Shown here: positions 1 through 5,676 of the stretch, in pieces
Layout: each line of letters begins with the position of its first letter
Position numbering within the stretch: the stretch's first letter is position 1
NCBI GenBank assembly: GCA_029879825.1
Contig: JAOUPL010000052.1
Span: forward strand, 1 to 8,119
From: Candidatus Bathyarchaeota archaeon
GTDB lineage: Archaea; Thermoproteota; Bathyarchaeia; Bathyarchaeales; Bathyarchaeaceae
Direction: 5' to 3'
Length of the DNA: 8,119 nt
Notes under the pieces: generated by a model
Told to the model about the DNA's origin: nothing
The model's input: only the letters and a program-made list of their open reading frames with translations
Databases searched by the model: none
Position numbers and translations under genes: made by a program

Positions 1-664
1 TCAAGGGCTCACGATTCATGAGTGTCTGAAAGAACGCGATGAAGGCTCCAGAGCTTTTTCCATCCCCCATGTTAGGTCCTGGGAAGACGCTGTCCCACAA
101 AACGCGTTGGGCTACGCCAGCTAAGATGAAAAGGCTGATTCCGCTTCCGATTCCCCAGCCTTTCTGTATCATTTCGTCTAAGAGCATGAGCACGAGCCCA
201 GCAACTAAGAGTTGAAGGAAGACGATGGCGGATGTGCCTGCGTCTAAGGTGCCATACATTCCGCCGATAAGGTATGCGGAGGCTTGAACTCCGGTCATGA
301 TTATGGTGAAGACTTTGCTGGCTGTGGTGAAGAGGGCTCGGTCGTCTGGATTGGAAAAGTCACAAGCTATCATGCCTGATCCGGCGAGTAATTGGAGGAT
401 AAGGCCGGCTGTTACGATGGGGCCTATTCCTAGTTCCATGAGGGTGCCTCTGTTTGAAGCGAAGATTACTCGAAGATAGGTTAGTTCCGGCGCGCCTGCG
501 CGCGCGATTCCGTAAAGTTGTACCTCGCTCATGACAAGGTATATTACAAGAGCCATGGCTGTCCAGAAGATTTTTTCGTTGAAGCCTACTCTTCGGGCAG
601 GTGGGCTTACTTCTGGCGTGAATCTTGAGAGGGGTCCGAATATCGAGAGGAATCTGCCGGCCAT
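1..664 (-). CDS. secY: Protein translocase subunit SecY, N-terminal half (cut by left edge)
   Basis: SecY is the pore-forming subunit of the Sec61/SecYE-beta channel, which moves or inserts proteins across the cytoplasmic membrane. The first 221 residues are present, roughly half of an archaeal SecY (usually about 440-490). From the ATG at 664 the protein begins MAGRFLSIFGPLSRFTPEV. TM1 lies at about residues 31-50. The plug/TM2 segment at 72-96 contains GTLMELGIGPIVTAGLILQ, a hallmark of archaeal and eukaryotic SecY/Sec61-alpha. TM3 is near 111-135, TM4 near 144-162 and TM5 near 171-190. The frame is open and runs off the window at position 1 with no stop. It is the last gene of the operon here, as is usual in archaeal spc operons, but a 159-bp gap with its own TATA box separates it from uL15. 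The ribosome binding site is weak (GGCG some 10 bases upstream). Identification is secure from the sequence. Confidence 0.96.
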   Translation of the reverse strand, partial: MAGRFLSIFGPLSRFTPEVSPPARRVGFNEKIFWTAMALVIYLVMSEVQLYGIARAGAPELTYLRVIFASNRGTLMELGIGPIVTAGLILQLLAGSGMIACDFSNPDDRALFTTASKVFTIIMTGVQASAYLIGGMYGTLDAGTSAIVFLQLLVAGLVLMLLDEMIQKGWGIGSGISLFILAGVAQRVLWDSVFPGPNMGDGKSSGAFIAFFQTLMNREPL

Positions 665-738
665 GATTTTTCTTCGCCTTTTTGTTCATGTTTGTTGTTG
701 GATGGTTAATTAGTAGAATTGCGTAGGTAAAACGTGAA

Positions 739-746
739 TATAAAAG
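739..746 (-). promoter_or_regulatory. Probable archaeal TATA box for secY
   Basis: On the minus strand this reads CTTTTATA, a good match to the archaeal TATA box. It is preceded by a purine-rich CAAAG that could serve as the BRE (TFB-recognition element). If transcription starts about 26 bases from the box centre, it would begin near position 716 and give a leader of about 50 bases before the secY ATG at 664. The gap is otherwise empty of genes. The same octamer occurs in front of hsp20, and those were the only two copies in this orientation that I found by eye. The transcription start is inferred. Confidence 0.6.
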
Positions 747-765
747 CTTTGACTTGGATGTTGTG

Positions 766-786
766 TCTGTTTAGTCTCTGTTAGTC
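766..786 (-). repeat. Short imperfect tandem repeat upstream of the secY TATA box
   Basis: On the plus strand TCTGTTTAGTC (766-776) is followed directly by TCTGTTAGTC (777-786). The two copies differ by a single T. The pair ends about 20 bases upstream of the secY TATA box, where archaeal activators or repressors often bind. It could be a regulator site or chance sequence in a non-coding gap. Nothing else in the window matches it that I could see. Confidence 0.4.
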
Positions 787-823
787 CCGGTCTATCTTAG
801 AGATTAGGGCGCGTATTTTACGT

Positions 824-1255
824 CTAGCTTTTTTCTTTGAGGATTTGCCCGCCTGCTTCTTCTATTTTTTTGGCTGCCGCCTCTGAGTGGGCTACCACCT
901 TAACAAGCATGGACTCAGTTATTTTGCCCATTCCCAAAAGCTTGTCGTACCCAAGTTTGTCCAAGTCTAAGAAAATTTTCTTTTGTTTTCTTTCCAGTTT
1001 TTTCTCTGCTGTTAGCTTATGGGCTAGTTCATCCAGTTCTCCCACATTGATAACATTAGTTTTTCTGCTAATGGCTTTTTGAGATGTGAACCCCCTCTTT
1101 TCGAAGTAGTCGGGCTCATATTTTATTACATACGTCCATCTGTGCTTGTGAAGCCCGGCTTGCCCTTTCGTCCCTTTCCTATGCTGACCTACCTGACCAT
1201 ATCCATGGGTTCTGGAACCTCGCTTCTTCCTAACTTTCCTGAGTTTGTGAGGCAA
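824..1255 (-). CDS. rpl15: 50S ribosomal protein uL15 (L15), archaeal type
   Basis: uL15 is a large-subunit protein that binds 23S rRNA and joins late in assembly. The product has 143 residues, normal for archaea. The Gly/Arg-rich rRNA-binding N-terminus shows RGSRTHGYG (12-20), then GQHRKGTKGQAGLHKHRW (23-40), typical of archaeal and eukaryotic uL15. The globular C-terminal part has LGYDKLLGMGKI (101-112) and ends EEAGGQILKEKS. The start codon is TTG at 1255. No ATG or GTG lies in frame between it and the upstream stop, and a GAGGT ribosome binding site sits 7 bases before it. The hsp20 stop is 15 bp upstream, so the two are probably cotranscribed and coupled. Normally uL15 directly follows uL30; here hsp20 intervenes. 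Confidence 0.96.
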   Translation of the reverse strand: MPHKLRKVRKKRGSRTHGYGQVGQHRKGTKGQAGLHKHRWTYVIKYEPDYFEKRGFTSQKAISRKTNVINVGELDELAHKLTAEKKLERKQKKIFLDLDKLGYDKLLGMGKITESMLVKVVAHSEAAAKKIEEAGGQILKEKS

Positions 1256-1262
1256 AATCCAA

Positions 1263-1267
1263 ACCTC
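1263..1267 (-). promoter_or_regulatory. Ribosome binding site fixing the TTG start of uL15
   Basis: GAGGT on the minus strand, 7 bases ahead of the TTG at 1255, matches the anti-Shine-Dalgarno sequence of archaeal 16S rRNA. It lies in the 15-bp gap after the hsp20 stop codon. It decides for TTG as the start because the frame has no other usable start upstream. Confidence 0.8.
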
Positions 1268-1270
1268 AAA

Positions 1271-1801
1271 TTATTTCACTGATATTCTTTCACCCTTAAC
1301 TGCCGTCTCCAGTTTTTTCAGCCTTACCTCCAGTACTCCATTCTTGTACGAAGCACACGCTGATTTAGGGTCCACTCTAGCTGGAAGCGTCAATTCCTTA
1401 CGATATTTCCGGTTAGGTGTACCCACAGAAACCGTTAGGTGATCCTCAATTGCGTGGAGGCTAATGTCATCTTTCTCTACGCCTGGAAGTTCAGCTACAA
1501 TAACTACAGCCTTATCCTCTTCGATAACATCAACTAGAGGTTCCCGTTCCTTCCGGATTTTAGGTCCCCTCCGGCTTGGTTGAACATTCCCAAACTCCCG
1601 AATCACTGGCTCTCCATCAGGTCCAACGGACATGGAAAAACCGTAAACGTAAGGTCGATGAATTTTCGCTCTCTCAGAAGCCGTTTCAAAGGCTTTCCGC
1701 ATAATTTCATCTGCCATTCCCTCAAATCTATCGAACTCGTCAAAGAAATCGTTAAACCACGGACGTTTTTTCCTTCTCCTTCTCCACCAACGTTCGCTCA
1801 A
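1271..1801 (-). CDS. Small heat shock protein, Hsp20/alpha-crystallin family
   Basis: Small heat shock proteins form oligomers that hold unfolding proteins without ATP, in the cytoplasm. The product has 176 residues. The alpha-crystallin domain spans about 86-163, with LVDVIEEDKAVVIVAELPGV (89-108) and the conserved ASYKNGVLEVRL (150-161). The C-terminus carries an I-x-V tail motif (I173, V175), which in this family docks one dimer on another. The N-terminal arm is unusual in look: RWWRRRRKKRPWF (4-16), very basic and aromatic, then an acidic FFDEFDRFEGM. Residues 51-72 (YVYGFSMSVGPDG, then IREFGN) resemble a linker seen in a subset of archaeal Hsp20s. The start is TTG at 1801, with AAGGAG 5 bases upstream; no in-frame ATG exists before the upstream stop. 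It sits between uL30 and uL15, not a standard operon position, with a TATA box in the 67-bp gap before it. The reading frame is intact. Confidence 0.95.
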   Translation of the reverse strand: MSERWWRRRRKKRPWFNDFFDEFDRFEGMADEIMRKAFETASERAKIHRPYVYGFSMSVGPDGEPVIREFGNVQPSRRGPKIRKEREPLVDVIEEDKAVVIVAELPGVEKDDISLHAIEDHLTVSVGTPNRKYRKELTLPARVDPKSACASYKNGVLEVRLKKLETAVKGERISVK

Positions 1802-1806
1802 CGAAA

Positions 1807-1812
1807 CTCCTT
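1807..1812 (-). promoter_or_regulatory. Ribosome binding site for hsp20
   Basis: AAGGAG on the minus strand, 5 bases before the TTG start at 1801. The nearest ATG upstream (1833) is out of frame and the frame closes with TAG at 1844-1846, so this site supports the TTG. Confidence 0.75.
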
Positions 1813-1844
1813 CCCTTAACAGAAACTGTGCATGAGAAGGTGAC

Positions 1845-1852
1845 TATAAAAG
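1845..1852 (-). promoter_or_regulatory. Probable archaeal TATA box for hsp20 (and uL15)
   Basis: The minus strand reads CTTTTATA here, identical to the octamer in front of secY. It lies just after the uL30 stop codon in the 67-bp gap. Initiation about 26 bases from the box centre would fall near 1822, giving a short leader of about 20 bases that still contains the AAGGAG site. The BRE position upstream (GATAC) is weaker than that of secY. It is probably an internal operon promoter for hsp20 that could read on into uL15. Confidence 0.6.
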
Positions 1853-1868
1853 GTATCGCTGGAGCCAA

Positions 1869-2348
1869 CTACACCATCCGTTTAATGAGGTCGTTAATGG
1901 CCTCTCCTCTATATCCAGTGACCCCCCCAGCTGCGTAGCTTCTCTTCACCTTTCCCTTGAAACCTTTTTTCGGTGGATGAAGGCGGAATACAGGCTTTAC
2001 TTTGGGGAGACGACTGTACTCAACTTCCACCTTATACGTGGCTTCAGCTAAGTCGCCCAATGACTTGTAGCCCAATTCTTGAGCATATTCGTCTGTCAGT
2101 TTTTCATCACCTACGAGTCTTCCCCGTTTCTTCAAAAGAAGCGCTATGTTTTCTTTAGAGATTTCACCCCAAGTCACGCAGTTCTGCACTTTATGCAGCA
2201 TTCCGAGGTATGAGGGGCGGTCATCAATCAACGTAGCATGACAATTTCGGGTTAGACGAAGCATGTTAAGCGTATCTCTGATTTCTTGGGAAATATCACT
2301 GACACCGCGAACCCGAACGGCCACGAAGCATTTCCGTTTTTCCCCCAT
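1869..2348 (-). CDS. rpl30: 50S ribosomal protein uL30 (L30), archaeal long form
   Basis: uL30 is a large-subunit protein. The 159-residue product is the long archaeal/eukaryotic form (bacterial L30 has about 60 residues). The conserved ferredoxin-like core begins CFVAVRVRGVSDI (7-19) and continues with DTLNMLRLTRNCHATLID (25-42). The archaeal extension includes LLLKKRGRL (70-78), then LHPPKKGFKG (123-132) and a YAAGGVTGYRGEAINDLIKRM end. ATG at 2348 follows the uS5 stop by one base, and its ribosome binding site GGTGA (2355-2359) lies inside the end of the uS5 coding region, so translation is probably coupled. In most archaea the next gene is uL15; here a 67-bp gap and hsp20 follow. Confidence 0.96.
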   Translation of the reverse strand: MGEKRKCFVAVRVRGVSDISQEIRDTLNMLRLTRNCHATLIDDRPSYLGMLHKVQNCVTWGEISKENIALLLKKRGRLVGDEKLTDEYAQELGYKSLGDLAEATYKVEVEYSRLPKVKPVFRLHPPKKGFKGKVKRSYAAGGVTGYRGEAINDLIKRMV

Positions 2349-2349
2349 C

Positions 2350-2982
2350 TTATCTCACCCAGTCCTTTGGTATGACTAGGCTGTAGGTTTTTCGAAGGGC
2401 ATCAAAGACGGCGTAAGCAAAAGAGGGAACGGTTCTCGTGGAGCCGTAGCTTCTCGTCCAGCAATCCTTAACACCAGCCAATCCAAGGATGATCTTAGCC
2501 GCCTCGTTTGCAACAAGACCCAAGCCTCGTGGTCCCGGAATTAGCACGATTTCAACTCCACCGCATCTGCCTCGAACTTGGAAGGGTAAAGAATGCGTTT
2601 TTCCACATCCGCATTCCCAGCTTCCACAGCCTCGACGGACAGGGGTAATGTTGAGACGCGCGTCTATAGCCGCTTTCTCGATGGCGTTGCGCACCTGTCC
2701 AGCCTTTCCCGAGCCCAAACCAACGTAACCATCGCGGTTTCCCACGACCACGATGGCCCTAAACCGAGACTTTTCTCCGGCGTCTGTTTGCTTCTGCACC
2801 AGGCCTATGTTGATAACTTCTTCTTGTAAGTCTGGAAGGAGAACGTCCACTATTTCGGGCTCGCGTATTTTTAATCCTTCCGTGAACACTTCTTCTATAG
2901 AGGAGATTTGGCTCTCAAGAATCATTTTTCCCAGCCTTGTACGAGGCATCCAACCTTCAACTTTTTCGTCTCTAGAACTCAT
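2350..2982 (-). CDS. rps5: 30S ribosomal protein uS5 (S5)
   Basis: uS5 is a small-subunit protein near the mRNA entry site, involved in decoding accuracy. The product has 210 residues, normal for archaea. An archaeal N-terminal extension with WMPRTRLGKMI (11-21) precedes the double-stranded-RNA-binding-like S5 domain, seen in RAIVVVGNRDGYVGLGSGKA (75-94). The C-terminal domain shows LIPGPRGLGLVANEAAK (147-163), LAGVKDCW and a STRT turn. Four cysteines, C119, C124, C126 and C140, cluster in CGSWECGCG and RC. Such clusters occur in archaeal uS5 and could bind metal, though that is inferred. Its ATG overlaps the uL18 stop as ATGA (2979-2982), which favours coupled translation. Confidence 0.97.
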   Translation of the reverse strand: MSSRDEKVEGWMPRTRLGKMILESQISSIEEVFTEGLKIREPEIVDVLLPDLQEEVINIGLVQKQTDAGEKSRFRAIVVVGNRDGYVGLGSGKAGQVRNAIEKAAIDARLNITPVRRGCGSWECGCGKTHSLPFQVRGRCGGVEIVLIPGPRGLGLVANEAAKIILGLAGVKDCWTRSYGSTRTVPSFAYAVFDALRKTYSLVIPKDWVR

Positions 2983-3584
2983 GTTCCTTCCTTCTCCTCG
3001 AATGAGGACGTAATCTTCTCTTTTATCAAAGAAAAATGTTCTGAAAGTTGTTCTGGTCGTAGACCCCTTGAAAGATGTTTGGAAAATCTCTGTTGATAGA
3101 TTTCTGGATTTGAAGACAGTTGACTTCCGTAGTCAGCAATGTGTTTTCCAATTATTCTAGTTTCGTCTGGAAGCATGTTTTCACTGTGGGGAACTGTAAC
3201 GCCAGCGTCAAGGACTCCTTTTAGGGCGGCAAAAACTCGCGCTCCTCTGGAGGGAGAATGTAAACCTATGTCTAAAACAGCTTTTTTCACGCCGTGAACC
3301 ATTGCCTTAAAACCACACAGGAGTCCAGTTAAATAAGCAGCTGGAACGTTTCTGCAATTACCTTGCCAACCATAGGTTTTCGCCAATTCACGAGAATGAG
3401 CTGAGACAACACCCTTATCACCGGCAACCTCGGCTTCGACGACCTGAACGATTATATGGTTTAAAGTGAGTCGAACCACTAAGCGAGGTAGCCTAGATAA
3501 AACAAGAGCTCTCCGTGATCGATAATCTGTTTTTCCCTCTCTCCGTCTGCGGAAAGGAACTCGATAGCTGGGACCAGTTGCCAT
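2979..3584 (-). CDS. rpl18: 50S ribosomal protein uL18 (L18), archaeal/L5e type
   Basis: uL18 binds 5S rRNA and, with uL5, anchors it in the central protuberance. The 201-residue product is the long archaeal/eukaryotic form (bacterial L18 is about 115). It begins MATGPSYRVPFRRRREGKTD, the conserved basic start, then YRSRRALVLSRLPRLVVR (21-38). The core shows LAKTYGWQGNCRNVPAAYL (67-85), then LDIGLHSPSRGARVFAALKG (104-123) and LDAGVTVPHSENMLPDETRI (125-144), all typical. The ATG at 3584 overlaps the eL19 stop by one base (TAATG). A GGAGG site at 3593-3597, 8 bases ahead, lies inside the eL19 end. Confidence 0.97.
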   Translation of the reverse strand: MATGPSYRVPFRRRREGKTDYRSRRALVLSRLPRLVVRLTLNHIIVQVVEAEVAGDKGVVSAHSRELAKTYGWQGNCRNVPAAYLTGLLCGFKAMVHGVKKAVLDIGLHSPSRGARVFAALKGVLDAGVTVPHSENMLPDETRIIGKHIADYGSQLSSNPEIYQQRFSKHLSRGLRPEQLSEHFSLIKEKITSSFEEKEGT

Positions 3585-4036
3585 TACCGTTTCCTCCCTA
3601 AACCACGGGTTCTAATGTAGCGTTCTAGATCAGCCGTCGACTCAAAAACTCCGCTTCCTGCCATGTCATAAAGTTGACGATAAACACTTTCCGTAATCGC
3701 GCGGCTGGCTTTCAATTCACGTAATTTTTTCCTTAAAGGTCTAATCTTTTTCATCCAAGCCTGCTTTTTGGAAATCTTTGCTCGAGCAGAACCGCTTTTT
3801 CCTCCCGGTCCTCTCCTTAACCCTTTCTTTTTCTTTTCCTTCAAAATTTTGGCTCGGGCACGACTAACTCCCTTCTTTGGAGGGGATTGAATAATCCCTT
3901 CATGAATTAACTTCTTAATTTCTTCTCGGGTAATGGCAGCTTCAACGTCTTCTGTTCGATCGGGATCGATCCAAACTCGGCCTTCACCAACCTTGAGTAT
4001 TTCGGCGGCTAAACGGCGCTGGCTTCTAAGACTCAA
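3584..4036 (-). CDS. rpl19e: 50S ribosomal protein eL19 (L19e)
   Basis: eL19 is an archaeal/eukaryotic large-subunit protein with a long helical C-terminus reaching towards the small subunit; bacteria lack it. The product has 150 residues. It opens with SLRSQRRLAAEILKVGEGRV (2-21) followed by WIDPDRTEDVEAAITREEIK, the family signature, then a basic region GLRRGPGGKSGSARAK (72-87) and the final RQLYDMAGSGVF (120-131). The start is TTG at 4036: it sits where homologues have their methionine, and the only codons before it back to the stop at 4058 are non-start codons. The gap to eL32 is 21 bp. Its stop overlaps the uL18 start by one base. Confidence 0.96.
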   Translation of the reverse strand: MSLRSQRRLAAEILKVGEGRVWIDPDRTEDVEAAITREEIKKLIHEGIIQSPPKKGVSRARAKILKEKKKKGLRRGPGGKSGSARAKISKKQAWMKKIRPLRKKLRELKASRAITESVYRQLYDMAGSGVFESTADLERYIRTRGLGRKR

Positions 4037-4038
4037 TT

Positions 4039-4052
4039 CTCCTTCACTCCAT
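4039..4052 (-). promoter_or_regulatory. Ribosome binding region for eL19
   Basis: The minus strand has two candidates: TGGAGTGA (4045-4052), 8 bases before the TTG start at 4036, and AAGGAG (4039-4044), only 2 bases before it. The first has the better spacing. Both fall in the gap after the eL32 stop and support TTG at 4036. Confidence 0.55.
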
Positions 4053-4057
4053 CTAGG

Positions 4058-4531
4058 CTATTTGGTTTTCTCCTTCTCCTTTTCTCCCTCTTTCTCTTCT
4101 TCTTCCTCAATTTCTTCGAGTTCTTTCGCTATTCTTGGATTTAAAACATGAATTCCTCTTTCATCGGCTAAGGCTAAGATTTCAACTCTCTTTTTACCTC
4201 CAACCGTGCGAGCGATTCTGATTGCTTGAGTTTTGGGGTCTAGTCCGTTGAGGTCCTCTACTGTTTGAACCCGGACTTCTACGTATCCTGATGGATGAAG
4301 CCCCCTTATTTTCTTGGGACTACGATAACCTACCTCGGGAGATGGAGGCCATCCCTTAACTTTTTTCCGCATTTTGCTATCTATTCCACATGGTTTTCTC
4401 CAGTTCTCTTTCACTCGTTTGTATCGCCAGCTTTCTTGGCGCTTGAATTTAGGTTTCTTGTGCTTACTGAGTTGACGTTCCTTCAGGGGTCCTTCTCCGG
4501 TGAATGGCTCCGGCTTTTTCTTGCTTTTCAT
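4058..4531 (-). CDS. rpl32e: 50S ribosomal protein eL32 (L32e) with acidic C-terminal tail
   Basis: eL32 is an archaeal/eukaryotic large-subunit protein absent from bacteria. The product has 157 residues. The core starts at about 28, with KFKRQESWRYKRVKENWRKP (28-47), then GIDSKMRKKVKGWPPSPEVG (49-68) and YRSPKKIRGLHPSGY, all diagnostic. It ends with LADERGIHVLNPR (121-133). An N-terminal basic, low-complexity arm (1-27) precedes the core. After it comes a tail of about 20 residues made almost only of Glu and Lys (EELEE-type runs from 137 to 157), encoded by a 43-base pure-purine run on the coding strand. The ATG at 4531 overlaps the uL6 stop as ATGA. A GAGGG site lies 9 bases upstream, inside uL6. 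Confidence 0.97.
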   Translation of the reverse strand: MKSKKKPEPFTGEGPLKERQLSKHKKPKFKRQESWRYKRVKENWRKPCGIDSKMRKKVKGWPPSPEVGYRSPKKIRGLHPSGYVEVRVQTVEDLNGLDPKTQAIRIARTVGGKKRVEILALADERGIHVLNPRIAKELEEIEEEEEKEGEKEKEKTK

Positions 4532-5076
4532 TCTTCCATTCCCTCGTGTCGCTCGTAAACGTAGATGCCGTCCAAAAACACTCGGTGGTCTTTTCTTTTA
4601 ACCTTGGTTGCTTTTTCGATGTTCGCGGCGGTTTGGCCGACGTCTTCAATGTTGATTCCATGTATGATTACGTCGTCCCCTTTCACCACGACCTTGGTGT
4701 CTCCCATTATCTTTGCTATGCGTGGACTCCGTTCCCCGGTGAAGTTCTCTATCACCACTGTTTTTTCTTTAACCTTGACGGATATTGGGAAGTGGGAGAA
4801 AACGATTTTCAATTTGTAGGTGAACCCCTTCGTTACTCCTGTTATCATATTCTGAATGTGGGAGCAAACGGTTCCTACGAGGGCGGCCTCCCTTTTGCGA
4901 GGCCAATTTGCCTGAGCTGTGATCGTCTTTTCTTCCAGGTAAATGGATATGGGCGTGTGGGAAAAGTCTCTAGTTACTTCTCCTTTCTCACCTCTTACTG
5001 TGACGATTCTCCCATCTATCTTGATGCCCACGTTTTCAGGAATTTCAACAGTTTTCAGAGTTTCGATTACTCGCAT
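4528..5076 (-). CDS. rpl6: 50S ribosomal protein uL6 (L6)
   Basis: uL6 is a large-subunit protein near the factor-binding centre and the sarcin-ricin loop. The product has 182 residues, as expected, with two repeated L6 domains. The first shows VEIPENVGIKIDGRIVTVRG (10-29) and GTVCSHIQNMITGVTKGFTY (68-87). The second begins IVFSHFPISVKVKEKTVVIE (91-110), then NFTGERSPR and GQTAANIEKATKVKRKDHRV (148-167), ending FLDGIYVYERHEG, typical of archaeal uL6. The ATG at 5076 follows uS8 by 11 bp. Its ribosome binding site AGGAG (5085-5089) overlaps the uS8 stop codon (TAGGAG), suggesting coupling. Its own stop overlaps the eL32 start. Confidence 0.97.
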   Translation of the reverse strand: MRVIETLKTVEIPENVGIKIDGRIVTVRGEKGEVTRDFSHTPISIYLEEKTITAQANWPRKREAALVGTVCSHIQNMITGVTKGFTYKLKIVFSHFPISVKVKEKTVVIENFTGERSPRIAKIMGDTKVVVKGDDVIIHGINIEDVGQTAANIEKATKVKRKDHRVFLDGIYVYERHEGMEE

Positions 5077-5087
5077 TTTCGGTTCTC

Positions 5088-5480
5088 CTAATAGACAAAG
5101 GCTAGGAGACGTCCACCAATTTTCCGTTCTTTAACCTCTCGATGGGACAAAACTCCTTGGGAAGTGGAAACCACTAGGACGCCTATGTCTCTAGAGGGGA
5201 GGAAACGTTTCTCCCAGTTTTCAATTTCTTTGAAACTTACAGGAATATGCGGCTTTATGGCGCCACATTTGTTAATTCGTCCAAGAAGTTGCACCCTAAA
5301 TTTTCCGGAACGCCCATCATCAACAAATTCAAACTCCCCGATGTAACTGTTCAACTGTATGACTCGCAAAACGCGCCCCAAAAGCTTGGAGGCTGTGTTT
5401 ATCACGCATTCACGCTTGCGTCGCATCTCGTTATTCATGATTGTTGTCAACCCATTTGCAAGAGTGTCCATCATTGGCAA
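5088..5480 (-). CDS. rps8: 30S ribosomal protein uS8 (S8)
   Basis: uS8 binds 16S rRNA helix 21 early in small-subunit assembly. The product has 130 residues, normal for archaea. It begins MPMMDTLANGLTTIMNNE, the usual D-x-L-A-N-x-L-T pattern, followed by LGRINKCGAIKPHIPV (66-81). It ends with the S8 signature STSQGVLSHREV (105-116) and IGGRLLAFVY. The start is placed at TTG 5480 rather than the in-frame ATGs at 5474 or 5471. GAGGT lies 6 bases before the TTG but 12 or more before the ATGs, and archaeal homologues start with a similar short lead. The gap to uS14 is 15 bp. Confidence 0.95.
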   Translation of the reverse strand: MPMMDTLANGLTTIMNNEMRRKRECVINTASKLLGRVLRVIQLNSYIGEFEFVDDGRSGKFRVQLLGRINKCGAIKPHIPVSFKEIENWEKRFLPSRDIGVLVVSTSQGVLSHREVKERKIGGRLLAFVY

Positions 5481-5486
5481 CTTGTA

Positions 5487-5494
5487 ACCTCTCC
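5487..5494 (-). promoter_or_regulatory. Ribosome binding site choosing TTG 5480 for uS8
   Basis: The minus strand reads GGAGAGGT, holding GGAG and GAGGT in tandem, directly after the uS14 stop. GAGGT is 6 bases from the TTG at 5480, the best spacing of the three possible starts. Confidence 0.75.
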
Positions 5495-5495
5495 T

Positions 5496-5660
5496 TTACT
5501 CGTATTTTCTGAAACCTAATTCTTCAGCGACCTCCCTAAAGCACTGACGGCACAAGTTAAGCCCGTATCGACGGATGACTGAACCGTAGGATCCGCATCG
5601 TCTACAGGGTCGGCTACCCTTACCGTAATTTCGCTCTTTTTTAGGCTTCTGTTTTACCAT
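5496..5660 (-). CDS. rps14: 30S ribosomal protein uS14 (S14), zinc-binding type
   Basis: uS14 is a small protein of the small-subunit head. It is only 54 residues long: ATG at 5660, TAA at 5496-5498. The protein begins MVKQKPKKERNYGKGSRPC and carries two C-x-x-C pairs, C19/C22 (CRRC) and C37/C40 (CRQC), which form the zinc knuckle of the zinc-containing S14 type. Between and after them come GSYGSVIRRYGLNL (23-36) and FREVAEELGFRKYE, the conserved archaeal end. A GGTGA site (5666-5670) lies 5 bases before the ATG. It sits between uL5 (16-bp gap) and uS8 (15-bp gap), its normal position. Translated directly from the sequence. Confidence 0.97.
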   Translation of the reverse strand: MVKQKPKKERNYGKGSRPCRRCGSYGSVIRRYGLNLCRQCFREVAEELGFRKYE

Positions 5661-5676
5661 GGATGTCACCGTACTT

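Noticed and set aside
360..689. 109-codon minus-strand frame starting at an ATG 25 bases upstream of the secY start
   Set aside because: It is an alternate frame of secY with Arg/Pro/His-rich, low-quality composition and no ribosome binding site. It could only matter as an upstream start competing with secY, for which I see no support.
665..823. Transcription terminator after uL15
   Set aside because: No T-run on the minus strand and no convincing hairpin in the gap, so I do not call one.
4504..5091. 195-codon open frame on the plus strand
   Set aside because: It lies wholly antisense to uL6 and the start of eL32, is rich in Phe/Ser/Tyr as antisense frames of ribosomal genes often are, and has no promoter or family likeness.
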